64,000 nt of DNA from Neoaquamicrobium sediminum (GTDB lineage: Bacteria; Pseudomonadota; Alphaproteobacteria; Rhizobiales; Rhizobiaceae), in the NCBI RefSeq assembly GCF_013240295.1, contig NZ_JABETK010000001.1, positions 2,285,207-2,349,206 on the forward strand, read 5' to 3'. Shown here in pieces: positions 1-8,172 of the stretch. The notes under the pieces are model-generated. The model saw only the letters and a program-made list of their open reading frames with translations. It did not search any database and was not told where the DNA came from. The number at the start of each line of letters is the position of its first letter. Position 1 is the stretch's first letter. The translations under genes and the position numbers were made by a program.

Positions 1-164
1 GCCTCGCGGAAAGCGACCGCATTGTTGGCGCTGACTTCACGATTTACGACCCCGACCGCGATCCGGAGGGAGCCTACGCCGGCTCAATCGTCGATGTCAT
101 TGCCAGAGGCCTCGCGCCCATCGCTCGGAAAAGCTTCGTCGAGAACCCTCCGCCTTCGATCTGA
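1..164 (+). CDS. C-terminal fragment of an arginase/agmatinase-like protein (partial)
   Basis: Only the last 53 codons lie in the window, read from base 3 to the TGA at 162-164. The tail contains RIVGADFTIYDPDRDPEG followed by a helix, which resembles the last strand and helix of the ureohydrolase fold (arginase, agmatinase, formiminoglutamase), where a V-G-x-D/E...P-x-x-D-x-x-G pattern precedes the C-terminal helix. The metal-binding histidine and aspartate motifs would lie upstream, outside the window, so the assignment cannot be confirmed here. The next gene starts 178 bases downstream with its own leader, so this gene probably belongs to a separate unit. Confidence 0.45.
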   Translation, partial: LAESDRIVGADFTIYDPDRDPEGAYAGSIVDVIARGLAPIARKSFVENPPPSI

Positions 165-342
165 ACCGCCGGGCGGCCCTGCGTCACGTTGAAATTCACC
201 GCACCAGCCCCGTTTGCGGCCGAAGCTCCAGGCGGCCCTGTCTCTGAGTTTTCAAACGAGAGTGAGAGGGCTGCGCCCTGTTTCCGTGACGGGTTGGAAG
301 CCGAGAGAGAGGCTCTCGGCGCCCGTCGCGGAGTAACTCACC
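165..342 (+). promoter_or_regulatory. Leader of the ParB-like gene with a CCGAGAG hairpin
   Basis: No gene is visible in these 178 bases. They contain a short hairpin at 301-319 (CCGAGAG / CTCTCGG with a 5-base loop) preceded by GACGGGTT at 288-295. A related pair of elements, GACGGGTTTGAGCC followed by CCGAGAGAGAG (3227-3237), sits upstream of the helicase gene at 3282. This suggests a shared regulatory leader for left-block genes. Confidence 0.4.
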
Positions 343-2454
343 ATGGCAACCGCAAGCCAGAAGATCACGCTCAGCGCCTCGCGCGACATCCCCTTCAACA
401 AGCTGGTGCTCAGCCAGTCCAACGTCCGGCGGGTCAAGGCCGGTGTCTCGATCGAGGAACTCGCAGAGGACATCGCTCGCCGCGGTCTCCTGCAGAGTCT
501 CAACGTCCGCCCGGTCGTGGATAGCGACGGCTGCGAGACCGGCATGTTCGAGATTCCCGCCGGCGGCCGCCGCTACCGGGCGCTCGAACTTCTCGCCAGG
601 AAGAAGCGCCTCGCCAAAACCACGCCGGTGCCCTGCATCGTGCGCGAGGTCGGCGGCGACATCTCCGCCGAGGAGGACTCCCTGGCCGAGAACGTCCAGC
701 GCGCTCCGCTGCATCCGCTCGACCAGTTCCGCGCTTTCCGGACCCTCCGCGAGCAGGGTCTGAACGAGGAGGAGATCGCCGCACGCTTCTTCGTCTCGGT
801 CAACATCGTCAAGCAGCGGCTCAAGCTCGTCTCGGTGTCGGAGAAGCTGCTCGACATCTATGCCGAGGACGGCATGACGCTGGATCAGCTCATGGCCTTC
901 ACCGTCTCGTCGGACCATGCGCGGCAGGAGCAGGTCTGGGAGGCGATCGAACATAACTGGTCGAAGGAACCTTATCAGATCCGCCGCATGCTGACGGAGA
1001 ACACCGTCCGCGCGTCCGATCGGCGCGTGCGCTTCGTCACCGTCGATGCCTATGAAAAGGCCGGCGGCGCCGTCATGCGCGACCTGTTCCAGGACGACGA
1101 CGGTGGCTGGATTGAGGACGTGCCGCTGCTCGAACGGCTCGTCGCCGACAAGCTCAAGGCCGAGGCGGAGACCATCGCCGAGGAAGGCTGGAAGTGGATC
1201 GAGGTCGCGGCCGATTTCCCTTACGGCCATACGCACGGGCTGCGGCAGCTCGTCGGCACGCCGGTCGTTCTGACCGACGAGGAGCGCGCGAGCCGCGAGG
1301 CCCTGCGCGAGGAGTTCGACCGGCTCGAAGCCGAATATGCCGAGGCCGACGAGTTGCCCGACGAGGTGGATGAACGGTTCGGCGAGATCGAGACGGCGCT
1401 GGAGGCCTTTGAGGATCGGCCCATGCGCTACGACCCTGCCGAGATCGGTCGTGCCGGCGTGTTCGTCGGCATCGGTCATGATGGCAGGCTGTCCGTCGAT
1501 CGCGGCTATGTCCGTCCCGAGGACGAGGCGCCCGAGACCGATGATGACACCGGCGCGGGCGTCGATCGCAACACGGTGACCGGTTCTAGCGGCGCCGTGC
1601 AGGGCACGGTGATCATCGTGGGCGGTGAGGCTGAGAACTCTGATGAGGAGGAAGATTCGGTCAAGCCGCTGCCCGAGCGGCTCGTGACCGAACTCACGGC
1701 GCATCGCACGCTCGCCCTGCGGGACGCGCTGGCGAACAATCCGCATGTCGCGATGACGGCGCTCCTTCACAAGCTGGTGCGCGATACCTTCCGGCATGTC
1801 TCCTCGACCGGTTGCCTCGACGCCTCCGTCCGCCAGGTCTTCTTCCCCGTTCAGGCCGACGATCTGAAGGACAGCCCGTCCGCCAAATCCGTCGAGGAGC
1901 GGCAGGAGGGGTGGCAGGCAGACCTGCCGAGCGATGACGACGCGCTCTGGGTGAAAATCGACGGGCTCGACCAAGCAAGCCGCCTGGCGCTGCTCGCCCA
2001 TTGCGTCTCGTTCGGCGTGAACGCGCTCTATGAGAAGGCCAGTCCCTACGGTGCGGGTCCGACGTCCCAAGGCATGCAGCAGCGCATCAACGCGGCGGAT
2101 CGGCTCGCCCGTGCCGTGGGGCTCGACATGGTGGAGATCGGCTGGCGGCCGACGGTCGACAACTATTTCGGCCGCGTGACCAAGCCCCGCATCCTCGAAG
2201 CGGTGCGCGAGGCCAAGGGCGAAGAGACCGCGCAGCTCATCGACCATTTGAAGAAGCCGGACATGGCTAAGGAGGCCGAACGCCTTCTCGCCGACAGCGG
2301 CTGGCTCCCCGAACCGCTGCGCCTCTCCACGCCCGATGACGTGAACACCGACAATGACGGCGCCGAGTCCGATGCGCTTCCGGCCTTCCTCGCCGACGAC
2401 GAGGACGCTGACGCCGACGGCGCCGACGATCCACAGCCGGTCGCGGCCGAATGA
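343..2454 (+). CDS. ParB/Srx-fold nuclease-domain protein (ParB-like partition or regulatory factor)
   Basis: 703 aa. Residues about 15-110 carry the ParB N-terminal domain: a 'NVRR' entry, then EIPAGGRRYRAL and EEDSLAENVQRAPLHPLDQ, which match the ParB box II (GxRRxxA) and ENxQRxxLxPxE-type signatures. A helix-turn-helix follows (EEEIAARFFVSVNIVKQRLKL, residues about 145-167). The long acidic C-terminal half has no recognised domain. At 703 aa it is much longer than a chromosomal ParB (about 300 aa) and is typical of the large ParB-like proteins at one end of rhizobial and sphingomonad ICEs. No parA is adjacent; the window's parA is 28 kb away beside repA. The ATG follows GGAG 6 bases upstream. 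Confidence 0.85.
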   Translation: MATASQKITLSASRDIPFNKLVLSQSNVRRVKAGVSIEELAEDIARRGLLQSLNVRPVVDSDGCETGMFEIPAGGRRYRALELLARKKRLAKTTPVPCIVREVGGDISAEEDSLAENVQRAPLHPLDQFRAFRTLREQGLNEEEIAARFFVSVNIVKQRLKLVSVSEKLLDIYAEDGMTLDQLMAFTVSSDHARQEQVWEAIEHNWSKEPYQIRRMLTENTVRASDRRVRFVTVDAYEKAGGAVMRDLFQDDDGGWIEDVPLLERLVADKLKAEAETIAEEGWKWIEVAADFPYGHTHGLRQLVGTPVVLTDEERASREALREEFDRLEAEYAEADELPDEVDERFGEIETALEAFEDRPMRYDPAEIGRAGVFVGIGHDGRLSVDRGYVRPEDEAPETDDDTGAGVDRNTVTGSSGAVQGTVIIVGGEAENSDEEEDSVKPLPERLVTELTAHRTLALRDALANNPHVAMTALLHKLVRDTFRHVSSTGCLDASVRQVFFPVQADDLKDSPSAKSVEERQEGWQADLPSDDDALWVKIDGLDQASRLALLAHCVSFGVNALYEKASPYGAGPTSQGMQQRINAADRLARAVGLDMVEIGWRPTVDNYFGRVTKPRILEAVREAKGEETAQLIDHLKKPDMAKEAERLLADSGWLPEPLRLSTPDDVNTDNDGAESDALPAFLADDEDADADGADDPQPVAAE

Positions 2455-2551
2455 ACCAAGGGCGGGGCGGCTCCGGCCGTCCCGCCGTGCATTCCCACCA
2501 ATCTCCATCGCCCGGCCATCGCGCCGGGTTTTCTCGTTTCAAGAGGCCGCT

Positions 2552-2962
2552 ATGGCTGACTATTTCACGCACTTCTCGTGCCTGCTCGATGTTGGCACGC
2601 CCGACGACACCGCCCGCGCGCTGGATTTGTACAACGACCTTTGTGCGGAAGGCGCCGCGGAAGACCCGCCCTCCGATGGCTTTCTCCTGTCGCTCGATCC
2701 CGCCCACGGAGGCTTGAACCTCTGGATGCGGGACGACGGCACCGGCGATCCGCAACGCGTCATCGACTTCGTCCTGCGCTGCGCGGACGCCTTCGCGCTC
2801 ACCGGTCGCTGGGGATTTCAGTGGGCGAACACATGCTCGCATCCACGGGTGAACACCTTCGGCGGCGGCGCGCATGTACTCGATCTCGGACGCCGCGACA
2901 CGGTCGCCTGGATCGGCACGCATGGCTGGCTCGACGAAACGATCAAGGGAGGCCGGCCATGA
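2552..2962 (+). CDS. Conserved hypothetical backbone protein, 136 aa
   Basis: Begins MADYFTHFSCLLDVGT. I do not recognise a characterised domain. The protein is acidic and compact, with Asp/Gly-rich turns and aromatic C-terminal segments (AWIGTHGWLDETI). It resembles a family of small ICE/plasmid backbone proteins related to double-stranded-DNA mimics or phage-like housekeeping proteins, but that is only an impression. It ends with an ATGA overlap into the next small gene, so the two are translationally coupled between the ParB-like and helicase genes. The ATG at 2552 is preceded by AAGAGG; in-frame sequence further upstream overlaps parB and is not protein-like. Confidence 0.7.
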   Translation: MADYFTHFSCLLDVGTPDDTARALDLYNDLCAEGAAEDPPSDGFLLSLDPAHGGLNLWMRDDGTGDPQRVIDFVLRCADAFALTGRWGFQWANTCSHPRVNTFGGGAHVLDLGRRDTVAWIGTHGWLDETIKGGRP

Positions 2963-3186
2963 GCATTCCCGATCATGCCCGCGCCAATTTCCAGACGCTG
3001 CTGCGTGCGGCCGCCGATGGCAATCTCGCCCTGCTCGAGTGCACCGACGCCGCGACCGGCGCTCCGCGCTACGTCGTCTGCGCTGTCGGCCGGAACGGCG
3101 AGGATTTTCTCTTCACGCCGTTCGGGCATCTCGCCGAGGGCAACCCCTACGACGCCTACATCCCACCGGAGTCGGATGCGCCGTGA
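2959..3186 (+). CDS. DUF6117-family small protein, 75 aa
   Basis: The product MSIPDHARANFQTLLRAA...TPFGHLAEGNPYDAYIPPE matches the DUF6117 family as I remember it: a single small domain with an N-terminal HARANFQTLLRAA helix and a C-terminal FTPFGHL motif. Family function is unknown. It occurs almost only in alphaproteobacterial ICE/plasmid backbones next to ParB-like and strawberry-notch helicase genes, which is the arrangement here. The start codon overlaps the stop of the preceding gene (ATGA at 2959-2962). Confidence 0.75.
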   Translation: MSIPDHARANFQTLLRAAADGNLALLECTDAATGAPRYVVCAVGRNGEDFLFTPFGHLAEGNPYDAYIPPESDAP

Positions 3187-3281
3187 GAGGGAGAGACAGG
3201 CCGGGACGGGTTTGAGCCGATGCGGTCCGAGAGAGAGCGCCGGCCGGCTCGTCCCGTTCCCGCTCTCCTGAGGTTCCCTCC
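3187..3281 (+). promoter_or_regulatory. Leader of the methylase-helicase gene, related to the leader at 165-342
   Basis: This 95-base gap holds GACGGGTTTGAGCC (3205-3218) and CCGAGAGAGAG (3227-3237), the same two elements in the same order as upstream of the ParB-like gene. GAGG lies close to the ATG at 3282. No reading frame here looks coding. Confidence 0.35.
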
Positions 3282-6274
3282 ATGACACAGATCGCTTCAA
3301 CGGCGGCTCGCGCCAGCGCCGGCAAACCGCTCTTCCCGGTCAATTCCATGCCCGTCCTGGCCGAGCCCGCCCGCCTTCTCCTGCCGCGTCTCGAACAGGG
3401 TCGCCGCATCGATGCGCCGGCCCTGCGCACCGCGATGGACGCCGCCTTCGGCGGCTCCGACACCGATGGCGTATGGGACTGGAAGACAGCTTACGATGCC
3501 TGTGAGGGCGCGGCGGTCCTGTTCCTGCGTAAATACGGAAAGGCGCTTTTGCGCAAAGCCGGGTCTCCGGCCGCCGCGCTCCCGCTGCTCGCAAAGATCG
3601 CCGATCTTCTGCCCTCGCACACGCGCCGCTCCGAGGAGAGCGAAGTCTTTCAGCAATTCTCGACGCCGCTCGCGCTGGGCCTTGCCGCAGCGACCGCCGC
3701 CGCCATCACGGCCGACGACATTGTGCTGGAGCCGTCTGCCGGCACCGGCCTGCTCGCCATTCTCGCCGAGATCGCCGGGGGCACCCTCCGCCTCAACGAA
3801 ATCGCCCAGACGCGCGGCGACCTCCTGTCTTCTCTCTTTCCGGCTCTATCCGTTACGCGCTTCGACGCGGCCCAGATCGATGACCATCTGGACGCCAATA
3901 TCGTGCCCAGCGTCGTGCTGATGAACCCGCCATTCTCGGCAATGGCAAACGTGTCGGGACGCATGGCCGACGCCGCCTATCGCCATGTCGCCTCGGCGCT
4001 GGCGCGCCTGGCGCCTGGCGGACGGCTCGTCGCCATCACCGGCGCCAGCTTCGCGCCCGGTGCGCCCAGATGGCGGGACGCCTTCGTCCGGCTGCAGGAG
4101 CACGGCCGCGTCGTCTTCACTGCCGCCATCGATGGCACCGTTTATGCGCGGCACGGCACGACCATCGACACGCGACTGACGGTGATCGACAAGATCGCGG
4201 CCGAGGATCCGGCCGTGTTTCCCGAATCGCCGGGTATCGCGGCCGATGCGGCCACGATGCTCGCCTGGGTCCAGGCGCTCGTGCCGCCGCGTTCGCCCGT
4301 AGCGCTGCCGACAGGCTCCCCGCATGTGAACCGCCCGGCTCTCCTGAACGAAGCAATCTCCAGGCGGGTCGATACCACGCGGGCGCCGATCCTGTCCGCG
4401 CCGGAGGGTGCAGTGCTCGACTACGAGACCATCGACTGGACACCGCCGCTGGGCGCGCGGCTCACAGATGCGCTTTATGAAAGATACGCGCTTCAGTCGA
4501 TCCGTATTCCCGGGTCTCAGGCGCATCCGACCAGGCTCGTGCAATCCGCGGCCATGGCCTCGGTCGCCCCGCCAAAGCCGAGCTATCGTCCGCATCTGCC
4601 GGCAGATTTCGTCGAGACCGGCGTTCTGTCCGACGCCCAGCTCGAAAGCGTGATCTATGCAGGCGAAGCCCACAGTCAGCACCTCGCCGGCGCCTGGACC
4701 GTCGATGAGACCTGCGATGTCGTCACCGCGGCCGCGGATGATCAGGACGGCGCTGTCCGCTTCCGGCGCGGCTGGTTTCTCGGCGATGGCACCGGCGCCG
4801 GCAAGGGCCGCCAGGTCGCCGGCATCCTGCTCGACAACTGGCTCAAAGGCCGCCGCCGCGCCGTCTGGGTCTCCAAGTCCGACAAGCTGATCGAGGACGC
4901 GCAGCGCGACTGGACGGCGCTCGGCCAGGAGCGACTCCTGGTCACGCCGCTGTCGCGCTTTCGCCAGGGCACGCCGATCCGCCTCTCGCAGGGCATCCTT
5001 TTTACAACCTACGCCACGCTGCGCTCCGACGAGCGCGGATCGAAGGTTTCGCGGGTCCGGCAGATCGTCGATTGGTTGGGCAAGGACTTCGATGGAGTGA
5101 TCGTTTTCGACGAGAGCCACGCCATGCAGAACGCCGCCGGATCGAAGGGCGAACGCGGCGACCAGGCCGCCTCGCAACAAGGCCGTGCCGGGCTGCGTCT
5201 GCAGCACGCATTGCCCGATGCGCGCGTGGTCTATGTCTCGGCGACCGGTGCCACCGCGGTCCACAATCTCGCCTATGCCCAGCGGCTCGGCCTATGGGGC
5301 GGCGAGGATTTCCCCTTCGCCACCCGCGCCGAATTCGTCGAGGCGATCGAGGATGGCGGGGTCGCGGCGATGGAGGTGCTGGCGCGCGATTTGAAGGCGC
5401 TCGGCCTCTATCAGGCCCGCTCGCTCTCCTACGAAGGCGTCGAATATGAGCTGCTCGAGCACCAGCTCACCGACGAGCAGCGCCGCATCTATGACGCCTA
5501 TGCTGGCGCCTTCGCGATCATTCATGGGCATCTCGACGCCGCCATGCAGGCGACCAATGTCACCGGCAGCCCAGAAAGCGGTGGAGCCACGCTGAATGCG
5601 CAGGCGAAATCCGCCGCGCGGTCCGCCTTCGAAAGCGCCAAGCAGCGCTTCTTCAATCACCTCATCACGGCGATGAAAACGCCGTCGCTGATCGCTTCCA
5701 TCAACACCGACCTCGCCGCCGGCCATGCCGCCGTCATCCAGATCGTCTCGACCGGCGAGGCCCTGATGGAACGGCGTCTCGCCGAGATCCCGACCGAGGA
5801 CTGGAACGACGTCCAGGTCGACATCACGCCGCGCGAATATGTGCTCGACTATCTGGCGCACTCCTTCCCGGTGCAGCTCTACGAGCCCTTCACCGACAGC
5901 GAAGGCAATCTGTGCTCGCGGCCGGTGTTCCGCGACGGCCAGCCCGTCGAAAGCCGCGAGGCCGTCGCCCGGCGCGACCGGCTGATCGAAAAGCTTGCTT
6001 CGCTGCCGCCCGTGCCCGGCGCGCTCGACCAGATCGTCCAGCGCTTCGGCACCGATGAGGTGGCCGAGGTGACTGGCCGCTCTCGCCGCATCGTCCGCAA
6101 GGGTGATCGCCTCGCCGTGGAAGGCCGCGCCGTCGCCGCCAACCTCGCCGAGACCACGGCCTTCATGGACGACGCCAAGCGTATCCTGGTTTTCTCGGAT
6201 GCCGGCGGCACCGGGCGGTCCTATCATGCCGACCTCGCAGCGAAGAACCGGCGGCTGCGCGTGCACTATCTGCT
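3282..6274 (+). pseudogene. 5' part of a methyltransferase-helicase of the strawberry-notch family, interrupted by a 6.29 kb insertion
   Basis: This codes for residues 1-997 of a protein that would be 1444 aa with the downstream part (12562-13903). Order: an unassigned N-terminus; a SAM methyltransferase-like domain (VLEPSAGTGLLA motif I near 155, NPPF near residue 215); a superfamily-2 helicase core (GDGTGAGKGRQ Walker A near 500, DESH Walker B near 610, YVSATGAT motif III near 655); and the start of the strawberry-notch C-terminal domain (VFSDAGGTGRSYHADL). The ORF runs on to 6521 inside the insertion, adding about 82 foreign residues. Removing 6275-12561 rejoins the frame exactly to give HYLLEPGWKADAAIQGLGRT, the expected family sequence. 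The intact protein is a conserved ICE/plasmid backbone component of unknown biochemical role. Confidence 0.9.
6268..6274. repeat. Left copy of the 7-bp ATCTGCT junction repeat
   Basis: ATCTGCT directly flanks the left end of the recombinase element and recurs at 12555-12561. With one copy removed, the host helicase frame is restored exactly. It may be a duplicated target, or the crossover segment shared by the attachment sites of a tyrosine recombinase. Confidence 0.75.
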
Positions 6275-6364
6275 TTTGACGTATTCCTCGTTGGATATCC
6301 TTAGCGCGGTACGGCCGCAGAGTCGACGGTTACGGGAGACTTGGCCGCGACACTTACGGCCGGG

Positions 6365-6423
6365 ATCGGCTGCTGCTGTGTTGGCGGAGGGCGTAGCCCG
6401 GAGCCAACACAGCAGCAGCCGAT
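6365..6423. repeat. Perfect 21-bp inverted repeat (hairpin) at the left end of the element
   Basis: Arms at 6365-6385 and 6403-6423 are perfect reverse complements (core CGGCTGCTGCTGTGTTGG). The 17-base loop contains a further GGGC/GCCC stem. It lies downstream of the last recombinase gene (stop at 6479), about 90 bp from the element end. There is no U-tract, so it is not a textbook intrinsic terminator. It could be a transcription barrier, a recombinase or accessory binding site, or a folded single-strand substrate. Confidence 0.8.
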
Positions 6424-6478
6424 GGCCTTTCAAATTCTGGGGTGCAGGGGGTTGCGGGAGCGAGCCTTATGGAGATCC

Positions 6479-7732
6479 TCAACTTGTCGCGGGCCGGACG
6501 GCGCGGTTGAGAGCAGCATAGTTTCGAGCCGCCCTGTTGAGATAGTATCGCAAGCTACGCCAGTCGGAATGCCCAAGTTCTTCTGCGGCGTCGATCAAGA
6601 TCTGGTGGTCATCGAACAGGATGTCGGAACTCCCCTTTGCCAATGCATACAGCCGGAAGACGACTTCCTCCGCAAAGCAGGCACGCAATCGATGGCCGCT
6701 ACCCCGAACGTCAGCCACGACGAAGGCATCCTTGACGATATCTCCGACTGCCTTGGCGGTTAATCCATCTTTGGTTTTCAGCGACAGCCACAAATATCCG
6801 TGAAACACCGGCCCGGAAGACTGCACCTTGGCGCGTTCCGACCATATAAAGTCGAGGGTCTGGTGGAGTAGTTGAAACGGCACCTTGATTTCGCGGGTCT
6901 TTCCGCCCTTCTCTATGATCTCTGCGGTGACGAATGTGCGGCCGCTCTGACGGAAGCGTTCCACCGCGCCGCGCATCTCCGTACGAGATTTCGATGATGT
7001 GCCTGCGCGCGTAAAATGTTCGTTGGGCGCGAGAATGCCCTCGGCGACCAGCGACGCCCGCAAGCGTTCGATCGTCAACGAGGCAACGCCCGCACGACGT
7101 AAGCCCACGTCTCGCATCCAGCGTGCGATCAGCCAGTTCCTCGCGGCGAGATAGGGATTATCCGGACTGGAAAGCACATCCAGCACCTGTTCGACCGCAT
7201 CATCCGACGGCGTCGGGCGGCCACCGTTTTTGGCTTTTGCGCTATAACCGAACGTCACCTTGCCTGTGCTGGGGTCAGATAAACGGGCATCCAGACGCGC
7301 AACATAGTTTGCCGCGCGCCATTCCTCATGGCCCTGCGAGTAGCTGTGTTCCTGAAGCAGGTAACGATGGAAGCGTGAGATTACGTCGAGGCAGCGCGAC
7401 AGGCGGCGACGCGTTCTGGCTCCCGGGTTTCCGAGCCTCAGACGTTCGAGTTCCGTTCCTGTCCAGCTGACAATCGAGTCGAGGCTTATGCTGCTCGTCG
7501 CGGGTTGCCCGAGTACGAAGTCCCACCAGGCGCAGAGAATATAAGCCTCATCTTCAATACTTCCCGGCGCCAGATGGCGCTGAACGGCCTGGGCGCGCAA
7601 ATAGTCGAAGATCGGTTCGACCAACGCCCCGCCAGGATCGAGAACGAGCGGGAATCGCGGTAGACGATGCTTTTGCAGCACAAAGTCTTCGGATGCCCGC
7701 ACGATCCTGGTACGGCCTAAGCTGGCCTTCAT
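6479..7732 (-). CDS. Tyrosine recombinase, 417 aa, with complete catalytic set (fourth gene of the element)
   Basis: The C-terminal catalytic domain shows the expected residues in order: Arg-I in RDVGLRRAGVASLTIERL (near residue 215), the beta-hairpin Lys in EKGGKTREIKVP (near 280), His-x-x-Arg in SGHRLRACFAEEV (near 345), a second His in EELGHSDWRSLRYYL (near 388), and the nucleophile Tyr a few residues later. The N-terminal half would be the core-binding domain. Its start overlaps the stop of the small coiled-coil gene (ATGA at 7729-7732), so it is translated last in the operon. Of the three recombinases this is the most canonical, so it is the best candidate for strand cleavage and excision. 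Confidence 0.85.
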   Translation of the reverse strand: MKASLGRTRIVRASEDFVLQKHRLPRFPLVLDPGGALVEPIFDYLRAQAVQRHLAPGSIEDEAYILCAWWDFVLGQPATSSISLDSIVSWTGTELERLRLGNPGARTRRRLSRCLDVISRFHRYLLQEHSYSQGHEEWRAANYVARLDARLSDPSTGKVTFGYSAKAKNGGRPTPSDDAVEQVLDVLSSPDNPYLAARNWLIARWMRDVGLRRAGVASLTIERLRASLVAEGILAPNEHFTRAGTSSKSRTEMRGAVERFRQSGRTFVTAEIIEKGGKTREIKVPFQLLHQTLDFIWSERAKVQSSGPVFHGYLWLSLKTKDGLTAKAVGDIVKDAFVVADVRGSGHRLRACFAEEVVFRLYALAKGSSDILFDDHQILIDAAEELGHSDWRSLRYYLNRAARNYAALNRAVRPATS

Positions 7733-8172
7733 CGGATCGGCACAATGCGGGCGAGCTCGGATCGCGCTTCCGCAAGTTGGGCCTGGGCGATCTCCTTCAA
7801 CTGTCGCTCACGGGTCAGAGCTTGTCCCATAAGTCGGTGCTCGCTGGAGAGGACAGCCATTTGCTGGGCGAGCGCCTGGACCTCTCGTTTCAGAGACTGA
7901 AGTTCCGTGCCCGGTCGTTGTACGGGTTTCAAGAGCTTGGCCGCAACCGTATCAAAACGCGCGCGCAATTCTGGATAATGACCGGACGGGGCCGGAGCTG
8001 CCAAATTGGGATTCGACCAGGCGGTGAGCCCCCGTTCCATATCGACCCAACGGGCAAGTTCTGCTGGCCCGCGTGGGCAATATTCTCCCTCCGGAAGGCC
8101 TCCCTTCGCAGCCCAGGATTCGAGCAATTCAACTTTGCGCTGAAAGGATTCCCTGGCAGCAGATGGTTTCAT
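7729..8172 (-). CDS. Small coiled-coil accessory protein of the recombinase element, 147 aa
   Basis: The best start is the ATG at 8172, which overlaps the stop of the upstream recombinase in an ATGA. A longer frame begins at 8271, but its first 33 residues lie inside the upstream gene and are low-complexity. The N-terminal half (KPSAARESFQRKVELLESWA...PAELARWVD) is a predicted small helical domain. Residues about 90-135 form a heptad-rich helix (QSLKREVQALAQQMAVLSSEHRL), a likely coiled coil. No catalytic motif is visible. Position and size match the small fourth protein (GinD, Srap or TnpC-like) found with multi-recombinase elements, which is thought to assist recombination. That role is inferred from context. 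Confidence 0.75.
   Translation of the reverse strand: MKPSAARESFQRKVELLESWAAKGGLPEGEYCPRGPAELARWVDMERGLTAWSNPNLAAPAPSGHYPELRARFDTVAAKLLKPVQRPGTELQSLKREVQALAQQMAVLSSEHRLMGQALTRERQLKEIAQAQLAEARSELARIVPIR

Noticed and set aside
196..2508. 770-aa open frame on the minus strand across the ParB-like gene
   Set aside because: It lies opposite a gene with clear ParB motifs; the product shows GC-codon-bias composition (Arg/Gly/Leu/Val/Asp) and no domain.
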